From contig KN834852.1 in the NCBI GenBank assembly GCA_000827265.1, forward strand, positions 44,845-108,844: a stretch of 64,000 nucleotides of DNA, written 5' to 3'. The DNA comes from Collybiopsis luxurians FD-317 M1. Lineage: Eukaryota; Basidiomycota; Agaricomycetes; Agaricales; Omphalotaceae. Shown piece by piece: positions 55,319 to 64,000 of the stretch (position 1 is its first letter; each line of letters starts with the position of its first letter). A program made the position numbers and the translations under genes. The notes below the pieces were generated by a model that was not told the origin of the DNA, made no database searches, and worked only from the letters and a program-made list of their open reading frames with translations.

Positions 55319-58300
55319 GAATCAGTGACAGATGAACTGGAAGCTGCTAAGACCACAGGGGATCCTCATACGAGCCTCAAAACCCAAACCAAGCAGGAGA
55401 TTTTCTCTCCCAGAGCAGAACATTTGCAAGCTGGAAGCTCAAAAGTATGTATGAGAAATTCCTCTCGATGCAGCTCTACGATTGGAAAGATGGGCTGCCC
55501 AAGACAAGTATGCTGTATCAACGACTCATTTTGCTAATGAAACTCACCCTGTGGGCCAATATCCTGAACAAATGGTGACAGAGCCCAATTTGGGACACTC
55601 TTTATGGCCAAATCATTTAGGATTCAGGCCTGACAGTCTGACATACCATAGGAGAGAAACACCCGAAGCTTTCCATGAGAATAATTGCTTGGAAGGACCC
55701 AGTTGGAATGCCAGGGGTTTAGTAAATTCCCCAAATACCACTGGACCAGGAATTCCTTTCTCATCTCGATATTCAGATCCTGGAAACATGGCCTGAGTCA
55801 GTGAACAGCAAAACCAATGGGAGACGTTGGGACCAAGTCAGGTAAAATGGTGGAATATGGCATATGCCCCACCTTCGGGGGAAAGGAATGAATTTGAGAA
55901 TGAAGGATTTAACTTCATGAGAAGTTGAGATAACAGGGACCTTTCATTTTCCAAAGATCAGCTCCACCCTACAGCTCTCGAGACTCATCACCCAATGCCC
56001 CCATTAGAGAAAAAGGAATTCACTCCCCTATGAAATGTAAATGGTATAGGAAAAGTGGTTAATCCTTTCTCTAGGGAATCGAGTCACCAGATTTCCCATT
56101 CACTGAGAGCCTCAGAAGTCCTCCTTCAACAGCCTGCAATTCAGCAGACTGTGCATGTCCCACCACCAGTAGTTGTGGAAACCACTCCTCAGGCCGCAAG
56201 ATTCACTTCACCTGTATTTACAGCTGCTCCCAGGCAATACGTCCACCTGACTGCCAGAAAATATTCTGACTCAATACCTGCAATTCCACATAGATCACCA
56301 GGACAAGTAACAAATGATTATCACCCTATCGTCTCAACACAGCAAGAACTGGCAAGAGTTCCAGCCAATTAATATTGGAGATCAGGGACTCGAGAGTACA
56401 GACCCTATGTAGCTGAGCCAACATATGACTACTCAAATCATGCCAGTACCTATAGAGGGTACAGAATAGCAGGAGCTCCAGGAGGACCTCCATATAGAGG
56501 AGTCACACAGATGGGAGGAATTAGTGAGGGAAATTTGGAGAGAGAAAGAGATAGTAGAAATGGCAGTGTTAGAGGAGGATCTGGAGGTGGTGGACCAGGG
56601 GGATTGGGGGGACCAGGTAGACCAGGAGGACCACCCAATGATCCTGACAATTGGGGGTCAAATCACAATGCATATTGGCACCTGGCAAATGGATGGGTAG
56701 CTGTACGAGGCCCCAGAGGCAAAAGAGGAGAACCAGGTCCCGCAGGATGAGACACAAGTCAGATTCTGGAATTCAATCAGCAAAAAGATCCATTAAATAA
56801 GGAAGCAAAACTTGATGTCAAAAAACCTGACCCTTTCAATGGCTCTGATAGATGGAAATGGGAACCTTTCCTCTCGCAAGTCCATTGCACTTTCATGGCC
56901 AAACCTACTATCTACAAGAACAACTCAGATAAAATTGGTTTTGCAGTCTTGTATTTGACAGGGGCAGTGGCTACTCACTACAATAATTTGTTGAAACAGG
57001 AAGAAGCTGGAATCCCCATCCCTGCTCTCCATACTTGGATTGACTTTGTCATGGAGTTTACATAATATTTTGGACTATTCGATCCTGCATGAGATGCACA
57101 GGTGAAATTGGCCTGGATCAAGCAGATGGACAATGAATCATTTGCGACATTTATTATTTGATTCCAGGAGTATGCATTCAAGATGAGATACAACAACACA
57201 GCATTAGTAGCAATGCTCTGAGGGGCAGTAACCAGGAGTCTTGACATTACAGTAGCAGCTCAAACTCATCCCCCTCAGAATTATCCACAATGGGTACAGC
57301 AATTCCAGGAGTTGGACAATTCGATTCATGCAACCAATGCAGCTCATTCTTGTGGAGGAAATTCTGGTTCCAGGACATATAATCCTATGACCCCATCGAA
57401 TCCTCAAAACTCTAACTCGCGACAAGGATCCAATAATAATAATGCCCAACAGGCAGGGGGTCAACAAGGTAGGAATCAAGGTAATTGGACCAATTGACAA
57501 AGGGGAGCTGCAGCTTGGGATAGTAATATAAATTCAGACAATATTAGTGGTATGGTATATGGACAATCTGAAGACTTTACGAGCGCCTCAAGTCAGAATG
57601 GAATTAGTGGAGAAGGCTTAGAAAATCAAGGAGGAAACAATGGAGTCTCGAAAAACCCAGGAGATGAAGAATTCCTACAGGCAATTTGAGCTGCCAGAAC
57701 CCCTGAGCAAGTTGAAGAGTTCCATTGACATCATAAACTGGGACTCTGTTATAATTGTGGCGGATCAAATCATATTGGTAAAGATTGCAAGAATTGGGAG
57801 AATTGGGACCCTCCAAAAAATGGAACTTCAAGTATAAATAATCAACGAAGTGACCAGTTGAGGGCTGCAACCTTTACTCTAGAAGGGGACCTGTCTAACA
57901 ATGAGATTTGGAATGTCGAGATAGAAAATGACTCAGGAAAAGTGGAGGGGATTCCAGAGACACACTGAGAGCAGCCTGGAATCCAAAAAACCCTGCTCAA
58001 GTGGTCTGTCGTGGGGCAGTAATAAAAAAAACATCCCCAGCTTGTCTCTTGTCTTGCTCTAACAACTCATTTCTTGTCTTGACACATTTCCCCTTCTCTG
58101 ATTCCAAAAATCTAAGCTATAATACTCTTATTGATTCAGGTGTGACTCATTCTTTTATCAATAAAAACCTTGCAGAAAAATTCCCAAAAAATATCTCTGA
58201 TTTAGATACTCCAATTCCACTTGAATTATTCAATTAACAGCCAACTTCAGCAGGGGATATAACAAAAATCTTTAAAGATACTATCAGCTTCACCAACAGT

Positions 58301-58900
58301 TCAATTCAAACAGTTGAATTCCTAATAACCCAACTACACCCAACAGCTCCTATTGTGTTAGGTTTACCATGGCTCAAAGAATTCAATCCTGAAATAAATT
58401 GGAAGGATTTGACTTTGACATTCCAAGGAAGAGAATGAATTTCAGCTTCACTAGTTGATTCGTTCACCGGTACATGGAACTTGAATACTAGCGAGAAGCA
58501 GGATACCTCAGTACCTGACTCAAAACATGAATCAGCCTATAAAGAACAAGAAAATGTGGATGTAGACTTGTCAGTTTTGGAATTCAATGAATGGTTGCTT
58601 TATACAAATGGTTGCTTTATATGAATTGGGCTAATGATTACAACAAGGATCTCAAAAAATGGAAAAATAAATACAATATAGGGGAAAATGGAAATGGATA
58701 CTCTGAGAAAGCATTGAAAGCTTGAGCAGAAAGGATTGACGAAAGAAGTTTGAAACTGCCAGTATACAAGCAGAAACAGAGGTGGATATATAAATGAGTC
58801 AGAAAATTGCATCAGGATTCTATTCCACAAGGCCTGTCAACCAGGGTATGAAATATCTCAAAAACCTCTGCACTCCAGCAACAGAGAAAACATATGAAAT
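55319..58900 (+). pseudogene. Gag-protease of element G3, 5'-truncated
   Basis: Plus-strand relative of the loop segment, beginning abruptly inside gag (SVTDELEAAKTTGDPH is the first recognisable part). Pieces: ERWAAQDKYAVSTTHFANE (55,482), VNPFSRESSHQISHS (56,058), glycine-rich RGGSGGGGPGGLGGPGRPGG (56,571-56,630), zinc knuckle CYNCGGSNHIGKDC (57,745-57,786), and protease LIDSGVTHSFINKN (58,126-58,167), where the usual alanine after the catalytic DSG is valine. After the protease, [19 protein letters not shown] (58,345) is the typical C-terminal flap region. Many stops (TGA at 55,796, 57,061, 57,498; TAA at 58,235). The missing start coincides with the fold-back element boundary at 55,318. 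Confidence 0.75.
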
Positions 58901-58905
58901 GAGGA

Positions 58906-61900
58906 ATGAAGATAGGAAAACCCAAAAAGATTGAAAGGAGAATGGGTCCAAACCTCCCAGGCAAGGCAGTAAGTCTCATCAGTGCAGCTGCAATGGACAC
59001 TATAATACGAGATGGGATGCCTGCCTATTTCCTGCATATCACCACAGTCTTGAATCAAGTGAATAATGATGATACCACTAATATGAAAAAATCTGAAACT
59101 CACAAGTTGATTCGAGGAAATAGGGAAGCTACAGAAAAATTTCTGACAGAAGCAGAGACTGGAGAATCTCGAAAAGACAAAGAAGAGATACTCAAACATG
59201 TTCCTGAGAAGTATCAGGACTTCTTGGATGTGTTCTCCCCAGGAGAGGTGAATGTCTTACCTCCGCACCGTCTATACAATTTAAAAATTGAGACAGAAGG
59301 GGACTCAGCCCCTCCCTTTGGGAAACTCTATAACATGTTAGACATGGAGTTAAAAGCCCTAAAAGACTATATCAATGATATGCTAGGAAAAGGGTTTATT
59401 AGAGCCTCCAACTTGCCTGCTGGGGCTCCAGTTCTATTTGTAAAAAAGAAGGACAGAAGCCTAAGGCTTTGTGTTGACTATTGGGCCTTAAATCAAATCA
59501 CAAGGAAGAACAGGTATCCCTTACCCCTTATAGGCCCACTTGTCGACCAACTACAAAAGGCAAAATATTTTGTGAAACTTGATTTGAGAGCAGGATATAA
59601 CAATGTCTGAATAGTGAAGGGCCACGAGTGGAAAACAGCATTTCGTATGCGATACAGATCCTACAAAATGTTGGTCATGCCTTTCGGGTTAACAAACACC
59701 CCTTTGGCTTTCCAATTTTTTATGAACAACATTTTCCATGATTTACTGGATGTATGTGTGGTTATTTACTTGGACGACATTCTCATTTATTCGGATGATG
59801 AAAAAACCCATGAGGAACAAGTCCAAAAGGTACTACAAAGGCTATAAGACAACCACCTACACGTGAAACCAGAAAAATGCAGTTTCAATACTGACACAGT
59901 TGAATATTTGGGGGTAATAATAAATCCCAACAGGGTGTTGATGGATCAGTCCAAAGTCAAAGCCATAACATCTTGGCCAGTTCCATGGAATATAAAAGAA
60001 CTGCAGTCATTCTTGGGTTTTGCAAATTTCTATTGCAGATTTATTGACAATTATAGCGGCATAATGAAAGCCCTAACATCACTACTGCGAAAGGATGCCA
60101 TCTGGCATTGGGACGAGTCATGTCAAAGGTGTTTTGATTTATTAAAAAATGCCTTTACACATGCCCTGGTGCTATAACATTTTGACCCAGAACTTCTGAT
60201 TATTCTGGAATGTGACGTGTCAGATTGGGCAATAGCAGGAATATTATCTCAGCTGGATCCAAAAACTGGAGAAATACATCCAATTGCTTTTCATACTCAA
60301 TCCATGATACCAGCGGAAAAAAATTACAATATTTACAACAAAGAACTACTGGCTATTGTGGAATGTTTTAAAGTTTGGAGAGCCTATTGTGATGGTTCGA
60401 GATTCCAAATCCAAGTTTATTCCGATCACAATAACCTGCAGTGGTTTACAACTACCAAACAGCTATCAGCGAGACAAGCGAGGTGGTCAGAAGCCTTATC
60501 AGGATTCAACTTCCAAATCAACTATAGACCTGGAACTTTGGGAGCAAAACCAGATGCTTTGACAAGATGAGCAGATGTATACCCAAAGAAAGGAATTGAT
60601 AGGGACTCTGCTAGAGCAGGAAGAGAGTAAATATTGATTCCTCCAGAATGACTCAATGCAGCATTGCTTTTGAATGAGGATTTGTTATTAGAATGGATTC
60701 GAAAGGCAGAACAAGATGAATTCATGTGAGACACAATAAAGCAGATTCAAGAAGGAAAGATTAAAAATGTGGTATTTGAAAATGGGTTACTTAAATGACA
60801 AGGTCAGATATATGTCCCTAATGACACAAACCTTTGACGAGACATACTATCTGCCTATCACAATCACGCACTCAGAGGACATCCAGGTGAGAAGAAAACA
60901 AAAAAGATACTCAATCAGTTGTTCTTTTGGAAAGGAAGCAGCAAGGACGTACATCACTATGTACAAAGCTGCCATACTTGTATAAGATCCAAGGCTAGAA
61001 GAACTCTCTGATATGGGAATCTGAAACCTCTACCCATTGGGCAAAGACCCTGGAGCTCAATTTCAATGGACCATATAGTACAACTCCCAAAAGCAGGAAA
61101 GGAACAATTCGATGCAATCCTAGTAGTAGTAGATCAGCTCATGAAACAGGCCATCTATATTCCCTGTCACATGACAGACACTGCAAAAGAGTTTGCAAGA
61201 CTATTCCTTGAAAATGTATTCTCAAAACATGGGCTACCAGTGGATATTGTCTTGGATCGAGGAAGCTTGTTTATCTCCCAGTTTTGGAAGGAATTGTGTA
61301 AGATACTTGGTATTGAGTCTTGTCTCTCGATGGCATATCACCCTCAAACAGATGGGCAGACAGAGAGAACTAATCAAAGCGTCAAAGGATACCTAAGAAT
61401 CTATACGTCTTACAACCAAGATGACTGGGATGCCTTATTACCTATTGCAGAATTTGTATACAACAACACTCCCCATTCAATTACAGGATTAACACCCTTC
61501 TTTGCAAATAAAGGATACCATCTGAAACTTTCAATCAACCTTTCAAAGGTGAATGACTCAGAAGCAAACCAGTATGCTACTGAGTTAAAAGAAATACACA
61601 AATATTTAAAATAACAAATATATGAAGCAAATGAGGCAGCAGTGAATCAGTTCAATAGCCACCATGCCAGAAATCCTGATTGGAAAAAGGACGACCAAGT
61701 CTGGTTGGATATAGGTAACATCCGAACAAGAAGGCCTACCAAAAAATTGGATCACAAGTGGGCAGGACCCTATACAATACTCAATAAAATAGGATCTCAT
61801 GCCTATCAACTCAAGTTACCAAGGGACCTACAATGAATCCATAATGTATTCCACATCGATAGACTAAAACCCCATCATCCAGACCTGTTCCAGTGAGTCA

Positions 61901-62208
61901 TATTGCCACCCCCACCAATCTTCATTAAAGGGGAACCAGAATATGAAGTCGAGTTGATAAAAGACAGTCGTCTAACAGAAGAAATGGACAGAGGAATCCA
62001 GTATTTGATCAAATGGAAAGGGTATGACGAGGAGTCCTGGATTCCCTGGAAAGGTATGGTAGGAAGTATTGATTTGATTCGCAAGTGGGAGATAGCACAT
62101 CCAAGGAAACAAAAGTTACCTCTTGAGCTCCTCAAAGAACTTGAAAGCCTAGCCATGCAAGATGAGGAGGAAAGGGAGTTGAGACAAGCAGCCAAAGCTG
62201 TCATTTAA
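58906..62208 (+). mobile_element. Ty3/gypsy chromovirus pol (element G3), degenerate
   Basis: Complete domain order. Reverse transcriptase: [37 protein letters not shown] and [12 protein letters not shown] (59,764-59,800). RNase H: ILECDVSDWAIAGILSQ (60,205) and VYSDHNNLQWFTTTKQLSA. Integrase: HHCC region ending CHTCIRSKARRT (60,970), MDHIVQLPKAGKEQFDAIL, DRGSLFIS and HPQTDGQTERTNQS (61,340). Chromodomain: QYLIKWKGYDEESWIPW (62,000-62,052). Frame is kept throughout, apart from stops: TGA at 59,608 and 60,568, TAA at 59,845 and 60,175, and several between 60,570 and 61,010, 61,612, 61,834 and 61,897. Most fit CGA-to-TGA or CAA-to-TAA changes. A purine run lies at 62,247-62,256. Related to G1 but clearly a different subfamily. 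Confidence 0.9.
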
Positions 62209-62414
62209 TTGGGAGAAATGACTCTTGAAATCAAAACCTCAACCTTAAAGGGGGGGTAAAAGCAATACTTCAAGTTTTTGTTTCCAATTTCTCAACACAT
62301 TTCTCTTTATTATTATCAAAAATCATAACAAATTCATGATTCTATTTCAGGGAAATAAAGCATACAGTGGGCATAGATTGGGATATACAGATACAGAAGG
62401 CTGGAATGGAAGGA

Positions 62415-63358
62415 CTAATTAAAGGATGACTCGATTAATTTGTCATGTTTGGCTCGAATGTCGAAAGGGATTCCAAATACTTCCTCCAGCTCCCGGGCAT
62501 ATAAATCCTCAACTCGCTCAATCTCCATCTGCTCCTGTATATCCTGCAAGGTCAGAGCCATGTGGAGGCTGGGATCTGCCAATTCATCTTCATTCTTTTT
62601 GACCAATGAATAGGTCAAAGGATCCTCCCCAGTGCGAACAAAGTAGGCATTAGGGTGACCAGACAAAAAGATCACTACAGGAGATGTATTGCGAGTCTCA
62701 ATGAGAGTACTGGGAAGGGAAGTGGTATCAAGAGAAGGAACAAAATTGGATAGGGAATCGGGAGTAGAGTCACTCTTCGTCTCAAAAGGAAAGGATTCAG
62801 ATGAAGAACCCCCCCATACATCCATAGGGGCGACAGTGCTAGTAGTCACTGGTTCCAAGGGCAGATCTCCAATATTCAAGAGATGACAAAGCTCCTCGTA
62901 AACACTGTGAAATTGAGATAATTCAACTCCACGCCCCTGGGCCAAAGCTTCAGCAGCAAGTTGGAGGTTGTGGGACTCGATGAGAGAGTCTTGCAACTCT
63001 TTAATAACCCGATCTTGCTCCTTAATGGTCACTTCAGCAGTTTCATGAAGATATTGGGCTTCCTGGGCATCTCGCTAGGAAAGATCAGTGAGCCATGGAA
63101 ACCCTACAACAAGTCAAAAAAGACATACAGACGACTCGAGCATCTTATCTTCAAATTCCTGTGTGGTTCAACTCAAGAGTTCTCGCAACTTGTGGATCTC
63201 ATAGGATTGACCCTCAACAACCCTCTGCAGTCACCCAAACTCACAATGAGCTTGGTTCACAAGGACATCCTGATCAGACACAACTTGAGAAATACTCTCA
63301 ACAACATCAGCGAGATGATCTAGGAATGAAGCTGAGTCAAAAGGAGAAGGGGAAGCCA
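62415..63358 (-). CDS. Unrecognised minus-strand gene 3' of element G3
   Basis: No family recognised. The main exon 62,415-63,075 is open for 205 codons from the internal ATG at 63,032, ending FDIRAKHDKLIESSFN. It is acidic and helical with heptad-like leucines (RVIKELQDSLIESHNLQL), and has a variable Ser/Thr-rich middle. An acceptor (tttcctag, 63,076-63,083) suggests an upstream exon: from 63,358 MASPSPFDSASFLDHLADV, then VVSDQDVLVNQAHCEF, broken by two TGA codons where arginine codons CGA are the likely ancestors. The start was taken as that ATG. It lies antisense to the retrotransposon, 0.2 kb beyond the chromodomain. Either an accessory antisense gene of the element or a separate gene. 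Confidence 0.45.
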
Positions 63359-63710
63359 TGACAAGGGAGGATCTCAAAATGAGGATAGAGAAATAGTCTC
63401 AAAAAGTGTCCTTTTATTGAGACAAGGATGCCCGATATGAACCTAATAAGGAACAAAATGTGCAGCCACATGCATACACCTCATGGAAGCTTTTGAATAC
63501 TTTGATTCTCAGGAGATATCTTATTTTGAACCTGGGGCAACTTCTTATTTCACACAAAGGAGGGGCCAAAAAAGAAAAAACTTAATTTAGGAAAGGAAAC
63601 TACAAAAAATTCAGAATGGGAATCTATCTAGATACAAGAGATTATATGAGTCCAAAGTTCTAGGAAGTACTAGAGGAAGGCTTGGAAGGTGAGGCAGCAG
63701 CAAACTGCCC
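63359..63710. other. Short spacer, nothing recognised
   Basis: Lies between the two minus-strand coiled-coil frames. Purine-rich at 63,555-63,600. No frame above 50 codons has coding character. Confidence 0.35.
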
Positions 63711-64000
63711 TCAGACCAACTCGAAAAGCTGCCAAAGTTGGGCAAGTTCTTCATCTCGCAACTTTGACTCTTCCACTGCAATTCGACAGGCCTCCTCACT
63801 TGCAGCCAACTTCTTCCTTAACTCCTCTATCTCACCATCTCGAACTTCCACTGCTCCCCTTAGTTGTTGGACCTCCTATAAGATACCCTATCAAAACACT
63901 AAAACAGTTGAAAGAGAAGAAGGAAACTTACAGTTGACTGAATGTCACCTGTGAAATGTCAAACAAAGGATTTGAGTCAAGTCAGCTCTTCATCCTTATC
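63711..64000 (-). CDS. Coiled-coil protein 3' exons, gene continues off the window
   Basis: The exon 63,711-63,875 reads EVQQLRGAVEVRDGEIEELR, then KLAASEEACRIAVEESKL, and ends LWQLFELV with a stop: a regular heptad coiled coil. It is joined to an exon starting at 63,932 by an intron 63,876-63,931 (gtaagt...ttatag). Same strand and same style as the gene at 62,415-63,358, so both may belong to one accessory region. Function unknown. Confidence 0.5.

Noticed and set aside
62247..62256. Purine run as a polypurine tract followed directly by the 3' LTR of element G3
   Set aside because: The sequence after it does not begin with the TGTTATG seen in the related LTR, so the LTR start could not be supported.

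Overview
The window is nuclear DNA of a filamentous fungus, most likely a basidiomycete (Agaricomycetes). The grounds are: GT-AG introns of about 50-65 nt; a fatty-acid-synthase remnant in which the end of the yeast-type beta chain runs in one frame into the start of the alpha chain; a Plavaka-type transposase; a CRN-like P-loop protein; NACHT-ankyrin proteins; and chromodomain Ty3/gypsy elements. The genus cannot be read from the sequence. No rRNA, tRNA, CRISPR or prokaryotic operon was seen.

Layout. A direct segmental duplication of about 10 kb lies at 1-10,015 and again at about 22,020-32,320. Every recognisable gene in it is on the minus strand: a NACHT-ankyrin (NLR-like) gene, an unidentified remnant, a broken and internally deleted Dicer-like gene, and an alpha/beta hydrolase. 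Copy 1 of the hydrolase looks intact; copy 2 is damaged. The spacer (10-22 kb) is a transposon graveyard: a CRN-like P-loop pseudogene, pieces of three Ty3/gypsy families, an unrecognised minus-strand gene (15.6-16.7 kb) and a third small Dicer fragment. From 32.6 to 37.2 kb lies a fatty acid synthase pseudogene split by a solo LTR and a long LTR-like repeat. A broken Plavaka-like transposase follows (37.4-41.4 kb), then more LTR and gag debris. From 45.8 to 55.3 kb is a fold-back Ty3/gypsy derivative with two 1.93-kb inverted arms around a gag-protease loop; its right arm carries a 1,807-bp hAT-like non-autonomous transposon with an 8-bp target duplication. A further gypsy element, with chromodomain, runs on the plus strand from 55.3 to 62.2 kb, followed by unrecognised minus-strand coiled-coil genes to the window end.

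The unifying signal is base composition. Islands of normal CpG content (about 2.4-6.9, 7.5-10.0 and 24.6-30.6 kb) alternate with long blocks in which CpG has almost vanished and reads as TpG or CpA. Paralogous pairs inside the window show the change directly: 13 CpG sites in one Dicer fragment are all gone in its third copy, and the hydrolase nucleophile elbow is destroyed by CpG transitions in one copy only. This is the footprint of methylation-driven or RIP-like C-to-T mutation spreading from transposons into duplicated host genes. The Dicer and NACHT genes are suggestive of genome defence, but the Dicer copies are clearly non-functional and I see no evidence that the genes act together as one new system.
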